A DNA stretch of 29,771 nt from a virus. The DNA is taken from the IMG/VR virus record IMGVR_UViG_3300007735_000588, positions 1-29,771 of that record. One strand, 5' to 3'. The notes under the pieces are model-generated. The model ran no database searches. It was given only the letters and a program-made list of their open reading frames with translations, and was not told the DNA's origin. Every line of letters begins with the position of its first letter. The first letter of the stretch is position 1. The position numbers and the translations under genes were made by a program. Of the stretch, positions 6,806 through 14,181 are shown one piece after another.

Positions 6806-7417
6806 TTAAAATATCATATCTTCATCCATTTTATCTTGGATATCTTGTTGTACTTTAGGTAATAGTTCATTCATAATTATGTCATAAACACCTGGTAAAT
6901 AAACTTCATCATACCAACTTAACAACTCTTCAACACTATCAAATCTTGTTTTGTCTTTTAACGCTTTGTAATAATTTCCACCACCTTCAATTTCAACAAC
7001 TGCCTGTTTGTCAATTTTTCTACTTCTATCCTCCAAAGTAAACCAATCAATCTCAACAGGTGTATAATCAACCCCATCCCAAAATGGTGTCGCCATTGCT
7101 GTAATAACTTCAGTATAATTAGGGAGAAATTCCCCTGTCTTTAATTCTCCATCCCAATAAACAACACCATCCAAAGTTGATTGTATCTTAAATCCTTTGT
7201 AGGTGTCAGTTAAATTACCATTCTCCAAATTCTCCATCAATACATCGTTAGCAATCATACCGTTGATTGGTATATTAGCAATTTGAACCAATTTTGTAAA
7301 AGATATACCCCACATTTTATAGGTGTTATAAATACCATGTTGTTCAATGTACTTACGTAAAAGTCGCTCTTGCTTGTCCTCTTTTAAAACTCTCTTAATT
7401 GTTTTTCTTATATTCAT
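6806..7417 (-). CDS. Tagged protein with KYIEQHG-type fold
   Basis: 203 residues from MNIRKTIKRVLKEDKQ. The frame is open up to 7444, but 7417 gives the tag and a TAA-T-ATG junction with the gene upstream. The tag contains L-K-E. The next segment, KYIEQHGIYNTYKMWGISFTK, is a short helical motif paralogous to segments in 8852-9376 and 9475-9888. The rest is acidic with several tryptophans. Unknown function. Confidence 0.75.
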   Translation of the reverse strand: MNIRKTIKRVLKEDKQERLLRKYIEQHGIYNTYKMWGISFTKLVQIANIPINGMIANDVLMENLENGNLTDTYKGFKIQSTLDGVVYWDGELKTGEFLPNYTEVITAMATPFWDGVDYTPVEIDWFTLEDRSRKIDKQAVVEIEGGGNYYKALKDKTRFDSVEELLSWYDEVYLPGVYDIIMNELLPKVQQDIQDKMDEDMIF

Positions 7418-7418
7418 A

Positions 7419-8156
7419 TTAGTAAGCGTATTCAGCATTATCAAATGTGGTAACCTCTTCTAAATTTTCCAATCCATCGTAATTATCTTGAAACCATTTA
7501 ACTAAACTATCATTTACTTCATCCCAAGTTTCCATTGAGAACATTTCAGACACCGCTTCCCATATACTTTCATCAATCATAACTTCCATAACCTCTCTTC
7601 TTTTGTTGAAGAATATGGTTGCAATTAAATTATCATTATTACCAGTAATGTCAAATCTATAAGCTTCGCGATTATATTCCTGTTTAAATTTACCTTGTGG
7701 TTGAATTAATGAGGTAATATATCTGTAAACCAATTTATCCTTCTTGGTTTCTTCTTTGAGTATTCTTTTAATTGATTCTTCTATCATGTCTTTTTCCATA
7801 TCGACAGGTTTAACCTCCAACCAAGAAAAAGACATTCTTTTTACATGGTTTTGAACTCCCAACATGTCCCAAGAAGTTTTAAAAATTTCTTGTATCTCAT
7901 TACTATCATCAACACCTATAATATCACCAAGTGTTAAATATTCGTATTCTATTGGTCGTGAATAATTATACTTTCTCCATTGGTTTCCTAACCAATCGCT
8001 ATCAACATATATATAACCGACTGGACTAAATGATTTTATTTGGTCACTGAAACCAACCGCATTTAATTCAATATGGTCAAACCAATCAAATTTTTTTGAT
8101 AGTCGTTTGTTCAGTATCTTTCCTAATCTTTTAGCGTTTTTATCTATATCTTCCAT
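7419..8156 (-). CDS. Two-module protein with internal tag
   Basis: 245 residues from MEDIDKNAKRLGKIL. An upstream open stretch to 8201 overlaps 8158-8481, but the 8156 ATG follows that gene's TAG by one base. Module 1 (about 1-125) is unrecognised and has no N-terminal tag. An internal tag (DMIEESIKRILKEE, with L-K-E) precedes module 2, KDKLVYRYITSLIQ through VSEMFSMETWDEV and WF, which is the same fold as the MKY-tagged proteins at 667, 5452 and 5788. This looks like a fusion of an untagged gene with a tagged one. Confidence 0.7.
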   Translation of the reverse strand: MEDIDKNAKRLGKILNKRLSKKFDWFDHIELNAVGFSDQIKSFSPVGYIYVDSDWLGNQWRKYNYSRPIEYEYLTLGDIIGVDDSNEIQEIFKTSWDMLGVQNHVKRMSFSWLEVKPVDMEKDMIEESIKRILKEETKKDKLVYRYITSLIQPQGKFKQEYNREAYRFDITGNNDNLIATIFFNKRREVMEVMIDESIWEAVSEMFSMETWDEVNDSLVKWFQDNYDGLENLEEVTTFDNAEYAY

Positions 8157-8157
8157 A

Positions 8158-8481
8158 CTATCCATAAATAGTTTCACCATCAGTACCCATAACTGAGACA
8201 TATATTTGACTAATATCTCTTGTAGATATGTTTATGTATTGAAGTAAATAACCCACATACTTGTCAATTAAATAATGTGGGTCCAATCCTCTCTCATACA
8301 TAGTAGGAATGTCAACCATATCAGGGTCGTTCACATATATGTATAAATAAATGTCATAAAAAGGTAAAGTTTCATCCTTGTCCCAATCAACCTTTGTCTC
8401 AATGCGGTCAATCATTGGGTATACCTTTTTGATGTAATCCGAATTAACTAACTTATTTAATATTTTTGAGTTTAAAATCAT
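8158..8481 (-). CDS. Hypothetical protein, untagged member of the cluster
   Basis: 107 residues starting MILNSKILNKLVNSDYIKKV. The body has alternating acidic strands (FYDIYLYIYVNDPDMVDIP) and a motif RGLDPHYLIDKYVGYLLQYI. It has no tag of its own. Its start overlaps the upstream stop (ATGA), and the downstream gene begins 1 nt after its stop. It may be a complete or partial module that elsewhere is joined to a tag. Confidence 0.7.
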   Translation of the reverse strand: MILNSKILNKLVNSDYIKKVYPMIDRIETKVDWDKDETLPFYDIYLYIYVNDPDMVDIPTMYERGLDPHYLIDKYVGYLLQYINISTRDISQIYVSVMGTDGETIYG

Positions 8482-8855
8482 TTTGTTTTTCTTTCATCAT
8501 AAAACCATTTATGGTCTTTGTAAGATTCAATGGTTGATACCGAGCCCGTAATTCCTGAATTGAAGTAATCTGAAAACATACTTCTAACTCTTTCTCTACC
8601 ATGTCTGAGCAGATTATGTAACATATCAGAATCTTCTTTTTTGAATGGTTTTTTCATCAATGTAGTTATATGACACCGTTTACCATAATCATCATCATAA
8701 ATATCTACAATCACACCATAAAAGTTATCAGGTTCCAACAATACACCTTCAAAATTAGGTTTACCAAATTGTTTGGCAATTAACTTCTCAAGTTTGGTTC
8801 TTTCACCAAGTTCCTCAGTCTCTTCTTTCAATATTTGTCTTATAATGTCTTTCAT
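8478..8855 (-). CDS. Tagged small protein (MKDIIRQILKEE)
   Basis: 125 residues. The tag MKDIIRQILKEE contains L-K-E and is followed by an acidic linker (TEELGERTK) and a body with KLIAKQFGKPNFEGV, a strand-rich region (YGVIVDIYDDDYG) and a basic end. Coupled on both sides by ATGA overlaps. Family not recognised. Confidence 0.75.
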   Translation of the reverse strand: MKDIIRQILKEETEELGERTKLEKLIAKQFGKPNFEGVLLEPDNFYGVIVDIYDDDYGKRCHITTLMKKPFKKEDSDMLHNLLRHGRERVRSMFSDYFNSGITGSVSTIESYKDHKWFYDERKTK

Positions 8856-9376
8856 TTATAATCATTTAAATTATACTTGTCAATTATCTGTTGGAATATT
8901 TGCATTCTATATGTTTTTGCTAATGTTTCTCTTTTTGATATACCCGAATATCCAAACCCATGACTTCCGCTCATTCCAACGACTTTCCAAACAACTTTTC
9001 CGTTTGCGTAATTAACTTTTCGTAACCTAGCATCAAAAGAATATTGAAAGTCATTTTTCCTACCGAATTTAAACTTACCTAATTTTTTTTCGTCTTTACC
9101 AAAATCTTCCAAATTTAAATATTGTACAAGAGTATCATCAAAATACATATTAACCACATCACCTTCTTTAATTCTATAGGGTTCTATATTTTCATTTTTG
9201 TAAAACTCTTTAATGTCCCCACCATATACAATATCAATATATCTTTTAGGTCCTCCGAACATTTCAAAAGCATTCTCAATACCGAGTTTATCAGCAATCC
9301 TTTTAGCTTTCTCAGCCGAACTTATCTGAGGTTCCTCAGTTTGTTCCTTCAGTACTTTTAAGATAATATCTTTCAT
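8852..9376 (-). CDS. Tagged protein with KYIEQHG-type fold (MKDIILKVLKEQ)
   Basis: 174 residues from the ATG at 9376, chosen over an upstream extension because it gives the tag MKDIILKVLKEQ and sits 5 nt after a TATTTATA box. The helical segment DKLGIENAFEMFGGPKRYID is paralogous to KYIEQHGIYNTYKMWG in 6806-7417. The rest contains a strand-rich, Lys-rich half with FGYSGISKRETLAKTY near the end. First gene of a minus-strand run reaching at least 6118. Confidence 0.75.
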   Translation of the reverse strand: MKDIILKVLKEQTEEPQISSAEKAKRIADKLGIENAFEMFGGPKRYIDIVYGGDIKEFYKNENIEPYRIKEGDVVNMYFDDTLVQYLNLEDFGKDEKKLGKFKFGRKNDFQYSFDARLRKVNYANGKVVWKVVGMSGSHGFGYSGISKRETLAKTYRMQIFQQIIDKYNLNDYK

Positions 9377-9381
9377 TATTC

Positions 9382-9389
9382 TATAAATA
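9382..9389 (-). promoter_or_regulatory. Late-promoter-like box (TATTTATA), N5, ATG
   Basis: On the minus strand TATTTATA lies 5 nt before the ATG at 9376. A TATATTTG (9390-9397) abuts it upstream and could act as an alternative host-type -7 box, but no good -33 box precedes it. Confidence 0.5.
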
Positions 9390-9400
9390 CAAATATAATT

Positions 9401-9436
9401 AAAAAACCCCACCGAGTAGCGAATTCAATGGGGTTT
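9401..9436 (-). terminator. Rho-independent terminator of the 9475-9888 gene
   Basis: On the minus strand an 8-bp stem, AAACCCCA / TGGGGTTT (9429-9436 with 9404-9411), closes a 17-nt loop and runs into TTTTTT (9401-9406). It ends transcription from 9888 just before the promoter of 8852-9376. Confidence 0.75.
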
Positions 9437-9474
9437 ATGTAGCCGAAACTACAGCGGCCCTAAGCCCGTTTCTT
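9437..9474. other. GC-rich structured segment between stop and terminator
   Basis: An unusually GC-rich stretch for this sequence. It can form TGTAG / CTACA (9438-9442 with 9449-9453, 6-nt loop) or, alternatively, GAAAC / GTTTC (9445-9449 with 9468-9472). No open frame fits it. It could be a 3' UTR structure or the end of a small RNA. Confidence 0.35.
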
Positions 9475-9888
9475 TTATATTTCAATATTATTGTCGTAAA
9501 GTTGTGCAACAATATCAAAAATCTCATCAATCATATCGTCACTTAAATTATGATACGAAACAAAATATTCACCTTCAGTATCCCAACTTTCTTTATCCCA
9601 AACTATAACACTTACGTTTGATGCTCCGAGATAAAATATCTCCCTATATTCATTTTCATTCTGACTATAAAAAATAGGGTCAACATCTATTTCAGGTAAA
9701 CCAACACCATAACCTAAATCTTTGAAGTAATTTTGGATGAATTCCTGTTTAATCTTTCGGGTAAAATATTCAGGTCCTATACCTATACTAAATAACTTTC
9801 CGTAGGACATTCCAGTCATATCTAATGTTACCTTCAGTCCGAATTTTTCAATCTTCTTCAATATTCTATCTCTAAGATTATCACTCAT
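9475..9888 (-). CDS. Hypothetical protein with KYIEQHG-type fold, atypical tag
   Basis: 137 residues beginning MSDNLRDRILKKIEKFGLKV. The first residues are helical but lack (I/L)-x-E. LKKIEKFGLKVTLDMTGMSY is paralogous to the helical segments in 6806-7417 and 8852-9376, so this is the same family with the tag lost or replaced. It stands alone: a TATTTATT box 5 nt upstream of its start and a strong terminator downstream. Confidence 0.75.
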   Translation of the reverse strand: MSDNLRDRILKKIEKFGLKVTLDMTGMSYGKLFSIGIGPEYFTRKIKQEFIQNYFKDLGYGVGLPEIDVDPIFYSQNENEYREIFYLGASNVSVIVWDKESWDTEGEYFVSYHNLSDDMIDEIFDIVAQLYDNNIEI

Positions 9889-9893
9889 ATGTT

Positions 9894-9901
9894 AATAAAT
9901 A
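9894..9901 (-). promoter_or_regulatory. Late-promoter-like box (TATTTATT), N5, ATG
   Basis: On the minus strand TATTTATT lies 5 nt before the ATG at 9888; one mismatch to TATTTATA. Confidence 0.4.
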
Positions 9902-9926
9902 CCTTAGTAAAAAAAATAACCTAAAA

Positions 9927-9958
9927 CTTGGTTTACTAAATTTTTATCATTACTTTTG
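9927..9958 (+). promoter_or_regulatory. Bacteroidota-type promoter for the 9986 gene
   Basis: CTTG (9927-9930), a 20-nt spacer and TACTTTTG (9951-9958) match TTTG / TAnnTTTG with one mismatch. Unlike the leaderless promoters elsewhere in the window, it leaves a leader of about 20 nt before the ATG at 9986. Confidence 0.65.
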
Positions 9959-9985
9959 TATCAACATTTAAAAATATAAACAACT

Positions 9986-10234
9986 ATGGGAAAAAGTTCA
10001 GCAAAAGGCCGTTACGTTTGTAAGGTAGGATTTTATGATGTCTACGCTAAAGACAATCTAAAACCAGCAAAAGAGAGTAAAAATAAATGGGCAATCGGTG
10101 AAGTAATATCAACTGATTATATCGTTTACCACTCTAAAAAAATCGTAGAAAAAGGACTCCATACAAAGGAACAAGCAATTAACAAAGCTAAGGAACTTTT
10201 GGGGGTCAAATACCGAGAGGTGTACGGTCTGTAA
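9986..10234 (+). CDS. Small basic protein, stand-alone transcription unit
   Basis: 82 residues beginning MGKSSAKGRYVCKVGFYDVY, rich in lysine, with no membrane segment. It has its own promoter (9927-9958) and terminator (10241-10267), which is rare in this densely packed window and suggests strong or separately timed expression. The family is not recognised; a small DNA-binding or host-takeover protein would fit the charge and the isolated promoter, but that is a guess. Confidence 0.75.
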   Translation: MGKSSAKGRYVCKVGFYDVYAKDNLKPAKESKNKWAIGEVISTDYIVYHSKKIVEKGLHTKEQAINKAKELLGVKYREVYGL

Positions 10235-10240
10235 CAATAA

Positions 10241-10267
10241 AAAACCCTTCTTAATTGAAGGGTTTTT
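10241..10267 (+). terminator. Rho-independent terminator
   Basis: AAAACCCTTC (10241-10250), loop TTAATT, GAAGGGTTTT (10257-10266) and a T run: a 10-bp stem directly after the 9986-10234 gene. It is also symmetrical enough to work on the other strand. Confidence 0.85.
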
Positions 10268-10278
10268 AATTTAAAACA

Positions 10279-10286
10279 TATTTATA
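10279..10286 (+). promoter_or_regulatory. Late-promoter-like box (TATTTATA), N4, ATG
   Basis: TATTTATA followed by TTGG and the ATG at 10291. Confidence 0.45.
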
Positions 10287-10290
10287 TTGG

Positions 10291-11010
10291 ATGAAAGAAC
10301 ATTTATATTGGATGACCGAACAAAGATTTGACAGATTTAAAAAAGTATTATCAAAATATATTAATAAGATTAATATTGATGGGATTACTTTTTCAATGAC
10401 TGAATATACTGACCAAAAAAGAATTGGTGGTATCGATGTTCAGGTTCCACTAATTAAAATTCATAACACTAAAAATGTTCCGTTTTCTTACAACTCTCTA
10501 CATGATTTGTTCACCCAACAATTAGAAGTAGTTAACACATACGCAAATACAGAAATGAGTTTTAACCAACTTGAACTTTCATTTGTGTTTGATGATTTCC
10601 AAAGAAATGAATTTTATATTCCAAAATCAATTGAGAATAGATTGAAAAGATGTTTAAATAGTGAGTTTGTTTACGTTAAATTCAGAGATAAGAACAACAT
10701 TATTTACACATTAGAGATTAAATACATCGTTGATGACAACTTTGATTTATACTGGGATGATGGTGAAACATTCAAATTAGACATATCATTATTATGTAAG
10801 AGTATTTTTGTAGATAACCTAATTACAGGTAAACACTACATAATGGATGATAAGGAAGAAATGACTCGGTTAGTTTATGACATTAGATATGATGACCCGT
10901 ATATCTTTGAGAACCCCATATGGCCTTGTTTTGAGGATACTTTACATGAATACTCTTCTTTTATAAATAGAGAATGGCAATATATGGACGTTAACGTAAT
11001 TGTTATTTAA
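10291..11010 (+). CDS. Hypothetical protein with a variant tag
   Basis: 239 residues beginning MKEHLYWMTEQRFDRF, which resembles the MKYLITESQRDK tag (M-T-E-Q in place of I-T-E-S-Q). The body is strand-rich with aromatic clusters (YDIRYDDPYIFENPIWPCFE) and no recognised domain. It overlaps the convergent dihydrofolate reductase gene tail to tail by 8 nt. Confidence 0.7.
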   Translation: MKEHLYWMTEQRFDRFKKVLSKYINKINIDGITFSMTEYTDQKRIGGIDVQVPLIKIHNTKNVPFSYNSLHDLFTQQLEVVNTYANTEMSFNQLELSFVFDDFQRNEFYIPKSIENRLKRCLNSEFVYVKFRDKNNIIYTLEIKYIVDDNFDLYWDDGETFKLDISLLCKSIFVDNLITGKHYIMDDKEEMTRLVYDIRYDDPYIFENPIWPCFEDTLHEYSSFINREWQYMDVNVIVI

Positions 11011-11371
11011 AGTAGTAATTAAAAATCTTACACTCTTTACTTAAATCTCTCAAGTCAGGAAACATAATATCTCCAATATCATTATTATCAATGTGTGAGA
11101 TATGTAATTCTGTAAAGTACTTTGCATATTTCTCATATGTCTTTTTTCCACCGATACACCAATCGACGTTGGTTACTTCTTCATCTCTACCATCAACAAT
11201 TACTTCCCTATTTTTAAGTTTTGGTAGATTTAAAGATGTATTATGCCCAACCAATAATCTTTGATTTAACGTCATCTTAACAAAATGTGACATATCCTGT
11301 TGGGATTTCCATAAAAGTTCGTTATTAACCCCAATATACCCTAAATTATTTACAGCGATAATTCCTCTCAT
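11003..11371 (-). CDS. folA: Dihydrofolate reductase, short form
   Basis: Reduces dihydrofolate to tetrahydrofolate with NADPH, regenerating the folate that thymidylate synthase (thyA at 21105-22322) oxidises. The N-terminus (IIAVNNLGYIGVNNELLW), the acidic residue in SQQDMSHF, the VGHNTSLNLP nucleotide-binding segment, WCIGGKKTYEKY and the final ISHIDN...FPD strand all follow the DHFR order. At 122 residues it is well below the usual 160 or so; the loops are cut short but no core element appears missing. The start overlaps the stop of the PurA-like gene (ATGA). Confidence 0.85.
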   Translation of the reverse strand: MRGIIAVNNLGYIGVNNELLWKSQQDMSHFVKMTLNQRLLVGHNTSLNLPKLKNREVIVDGRDEEVTNVDWCIGGKKTYEKYAKYFTELHISHIDNNDIGDIMFPDLRDLSKECKIFNYYFK

Positions 11372-12375
11372 ATCGTCTCAGCACTTTCAGAAAAGATTAT
11401 TTCTCTAATTGTTGGACAATTTTTCTTGATTGTGTTCTCAAAAAATATTTTGAAGAATTGTTTATCAACAAAATTAATTATCTCATTTTTATATATTAAT
11501 TTAAATGTCCCAACTTTTTCGAGTACGTCTACTTTATTAACCACAAGATGTGTAACACCATTAATATTTGAAGCCTTTATTAAATCTTCCAAGTTTGTCC
11601 ATCCGATTTGTCTTGGTCTACCAGTAGTTGACCCATATTCGTTCCCAACTTCCCTAATTTTTTCAAAAATGGTACTTGGTACTTCAAATTGTTTAGCTCC
11701 AACATAAGTGTTGTAAGCTTTACATACACCATATACTTTTCTGATTCTTTGCGGTGGAACCCCGTTAAGAACCGCACTTCCAACCGTACAGTGTGATGAA
11801 GTAACATAAGGATAATCACCCCAATCAATATCCAATTCAAATCCTTGAGCGCCTTCAAATAAAATCTTAACCTCATCTTTACCATGAAACTCTTCATATA
11901 TGTCACACATATATTGTTCAAGTAATGAAGTATTTTCAACCCTTAATCCTTTCCTAAAATACTTGTCTCTGTATGCGGGTCCATTGCCTGTTTTTGTTGT
12001 TCCAATTTCTTGGTCTTTAGAATCTTCAGTAGTGTGTTCACCAGTAATAATGTGAACTCGTTTGTCAATAAACAAATTACCCATTACTTCAATACCATTA
12101 GCTTCGAGTTGTTGTATTTCATGGAACAATGAAATTGGATTTACAACACAGCCTGGTCCGATGATTGATTTAACACCATTTATAATACCTGAAGGAATGA
12201 AATGTGTGACCATCTTTTTACCTTTTTTATATATGGTATGACCAGCATTTCCACCTCCATTGTATCTAACAACGTGTGTATATTCATTTGGTATTTGACT
12301 TAAAGTATTACATACCTTTCCCTTCCCTGTGTCTCCAGCTTGGAGGTCCACAATTACGTCCGCATATTCAATCAT
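11368..12375 (-). CDS. purA: Adenylosuccinate synthetase family (PurA or PurZ0-like)
   Basis: 335 residues, close to archaeal PurA and phage PurZ and about 100 shorter than bacterial PurA. Motifs in order: VDLQAGDTGKGK (9-20; catalytic Asp15 kept, but Thr16 where PurA has Glu), GGGNAGHT with His46, THFIPSG, IGTTKTGNGPAY (124-135), EGAQG (174-178), YPYVTSS, GSTTGRPRQIGW (248-259) and VNKVD (279-283), the guanine-recognition motif. The enzyme joins aspartate to a 6-oxopurine nucleotide using GTP. The DLQ...TGKG form resembles PurZ of Z-genome phages, whereas Asp15 argues for IMP as in PurA. Neighbours are folA and an RmlD-like gene, both overlapping by 4 nt. Confidence 0.9.
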   Translation of the reverse strand: MIEYADVIVDLQAGDTGKGKVCNTLSQIPNEYTHVVRYNGGGNAGHTIYKKGKKMVTHFIPSGIINGVKSIIGPGCVVNPISLFHEIQQLEANGIEVMGNLFIDKRVHIITGEHTTEDSKDQEIGTTKTGNGPAYRDKYFRKGLRVENTSLLEQYMCDIYEEFHGKDEVKILFEGAQGFELDIDWGDYPYVTSSHCTVGSAVLNGVPPQRIRKVYGVCKAYNTYVGAKQFEVPSTIFEKIREVGNEYGSTTGRPRQIGWTNLEDLIKASNINGVTHLVVNKVDVLEKVGTFKLIYKNEIINFVDKQFFKIFFENTIKKNCPTIREIIFSESAETI

Positions 12376-13055
12376 TTCTTATTATAAAATTTTCTTAATT
12401 TTGTTGTGTCCATTACAAATATTTGACCTTCTTCTTGTGTAAATCCTTTAACACTTGGGTTTCTTTGTTTGGCCAATTCATATAAAGTTTTTTCTCCTGT
12501 TCCAACATTAATTATCCCAACTTCATCAGACAAAGTTAAATCTTTAATCATAGGAGCAATTACATCAACATAGTCCTTACTAACAAATCTATTTGTATAG
12601 GCAAATTCGTAGGGGTATTCAGATGCTCCGAAAGAAGTTCTAATAATTAATGAATTCTTGTGAGCTCTTACTGCACACTCACCACCCAGTTTAGTCCAAG
12701 CATATAAATTAAATGGTTTTAACGCCTCATCCTCTTGATGACTGTCCGAATTAAAATCATAAACGTAATCGGACGATATATAAACTAACCTAATATCTCT
12801 TTCAATACAATATTTGGTTACATTTACAGCACCTTTAATATTTGTTTCAATCGCTGGTATTGGATTACCGTCAATATTAACAGAGTTAGTTTCAGCCGCA
12901 GCTAATAGTATAATGTCAGGTCTAATAGTATCTAATTTAGAGTATAATTCATTTTCATTTACAATGTCTATATCTCGACCTGATAATATAAAATTAGATA
13001 TTTTTTTAAATTCGGAGCCAAGGGTTCCTGTTCCTCCGAGCATAATAACGTTCAT
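12372..13055 (-). CDS. RmlD-like NAD(P)-dependent sugar reductase/epimerase
   Basis: 227 residues of the extended short-chain dehydrogenase type. GGTGTLG near residue 8 is the Rossmann nucleotide loop; YISSDYVYDF supplies the Ser/Thr of the catalytic centre; YAWTKLGGE holds the Tyr-x-x-x-Lys pair. The closest family by motif is dTDP-4-dehydrorhamnose reductase (about 290 residues), so the C-terminal substrate domain is reduced. RmlA is encoded at 16997-17866, but no RmlB or RmlC is visible. It heads a run of three overlapping genes (rmlD-like, purA, folA). Confidence 0.8.
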   Translation of the reverse strand: MNVIMLGGTGTLGSEFKKISNFILSGRDIDIVNENELYSKLDTIRPDIILLAAAETNSVNIDGNPIPAIETNIKGAVNVTKYCIERDIRLVYISSDYVYDFNSDSHQEDEALKPFNLYAWTKLGGECAVRAHKNSLIIRTSFGASEYPYEFAYTNRFVSKDYVDVIAPMIKDLTLSDEVGIINVGTGEKTLYELAKQRNPSVKGFTQEEGQIFVMDTTKLRKFYNKK

Positions 13056-13059
13056 GTGT

Positions 13060-13091
13060 TAATTATACATTACTAATGATAAAGTTTCAAT
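13060..13091 (-). promoter_or_regulatory. Possible weak leaderless promoter
   Basis: ATTG (13088-13091), 20 nt, TATAATTA (13060-13067), then 4 nt and the ATG at 13055. The geometry equals the promoters at 294-325, 24401-24432 and 25813-25844, but the -7 box has two mismatches to TAnnTTTG. Confidence 0.35.
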
Positions 13092-13102
13092 AGTATTAAT
13101 GA

Positions 13103-13474
13103 TTACTTATTCAGATTCTCTGAACGAATTTCAGGTACGAAGTCAACACTTGGGAAATTATCAACTAAAAACTTAACCGTATCGTCTTCAAAATCATCCC
13201 AACTACTCTCAGGTATATCATCTCTATGATAATGTTTTTCCCCATCAATTGTGAATTTAACAATGTTAACCGAAACATCACAAAATTTATGATTTTTTTT
13301 AACCACTTGGTCCTTTATTTTACAATTAGGAATAACTTTATAATGAAGTTCATATTCGAAAAATTCGTCATCATAATCGTAATAATGAGATTTATAAACA
13401 TGAACTCTATCACCATAATAAGTTTTAATAACTCTGTCGATGACTTTTTTTAACTTATCGTTATCTTGTATCAT
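13103..13474 (-). CDS. Hypothetical acidic protein
   Basis: 123 residues starting MIQDNDKLKKVIDRVIKTYYGD, very rich in Asp, Lys, His and Tyr (YKSHYYDYDDEFFEYELHYK). It lacks an (I/L)-x-E tag, although the amphipathic opening helix is similar in length to one. It has a TATTTATT box 4 nt before its start and is divergent from 13504. Unknown function. Confidence 0.7.
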   Translation of the reverse strand: MIQDNDKLKKVIDRVIKTYYGDRVHVYKSHYYDYDDEFFEYELHYKVIPNCKIKDQVVKKNHKFCDVSVNIVKFTIDGEKHYHRDDIPESSWDDFEDDTVKFLVDNFPSVDFVPEIRSENLNK

Positions 13475-13478
13475 TATT

Positions 13479-13486
13479 AATAAATA
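13479..13486 (-). promoter_or_regulatory. Late-promoter-like box (TATTTATT), N4, ATG
   Basis: On the minus strand TATTTATT lies 4 nt before the ATG at 13474. A second box for the divergent gene follows at 13490-13497. Confidence 0.4.
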
Positions 13487-13489
13487 CTA

Positions 13490-13497
13490 TATTTATA
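13490..13497 (+). promoter_or_regulatory. Late-promoter-like box (TATTTATA), N6, ATG
   Basis: TATTTATA, 6 nt, ATG at 13504. Together with 13479-13486 it repeats the mirrored arrangement seen at 5022-5043. Confidence 0.45.
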
Positions 13498-13503
13498 ATT
13501 AAT

Positions 13504-14181
13504 ATGAATAAGTATTCAAGGTTGATTAAAAAATTATACTCTCTAATTGGTGATGGTCGTGTTGATATATCACCATTAACTTATATGTCAGAATATAATG
13601 AGGATAAAAGTGAGATTAATTTATATATTTCAAACCCAAAAGATATATCCTATAATGCATATGTGGTTGAGGAATTTTTCAATGAAAAAGTTACTTTTTT
13701 TACTGAATTTATACCAAGTGAAATAGGTCCTGGTCCATCAACATATTGGAATTTGAAGCAACATATAAAATTCTATTTTGATAACACAGTAAAAGGTAAG
13801 TTATATCTAAATGAAAAAGATAAAGAATCACTTTCTAATTTAGTTTTCAAAGTTAATGAATTTAGTTTTGAGGGTCTACTATCGGAAACAGAATCAACTT
13901 TTAATGGAATTAGAACTGATGGTGATGGTAATCTTATCGATATTAAAATACAATTTTTAGACCCTGAGTATAATTCTGAATCAATTGTATCTGAAAATGA
14001 CTTAGAAGATGTGTTACAAAGTGTAATTGAAAGTGATTACTATATGGATTACACTCATCGAATTTACAACGATGTATTAGCTTATGTCTGGGATGATAAG
14101 TTTTTAACCAATACTGAATACATGTATATAGATTTTAGAATTGACTACCGAGACCCAAATGGTAAGATTATTAATTATTAA
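13504..14181 (+). CDS. Hypothetical protein
   Basis: 225 residues starting MNKYSRLIKKLYSLIGDGRV. An acidic soluble protein with two halves of similar strand-rich character, and an opening helix like that of the gene at 10291. No tag cleavage motif and no recognised domain. Its end overlaps the convergent amidase gene by 11 nt. Confidence 0.7.
   Translation: MNKYSRLIKKLYSLIGDGRVDISPLTYMSEYNEDKSEINLYISNPKDISYNAYVVEEFFNEKVTFFTEFIPSEIGPGPSTYWNLKQHIKFYFDNTVKGKLYLNEKDKESLSNLVFKVNEFSFEGLLSETESTFNGIRTDGDGNLIDIKIQFLDPEYNSESIVSENDLEDVLQSVIESDYYMDYTHRIYNDVLAYVWDDKFLTNTEYMYIDFRIDYRDPNGKIINY

Noticed and set aside
11580-11939. Minus-strand open frame of 119 codons overlapping the PurA-like gene
   Set aside because: The purA frame has all family motifs; this alternative frame has none and shares the same strand and region.
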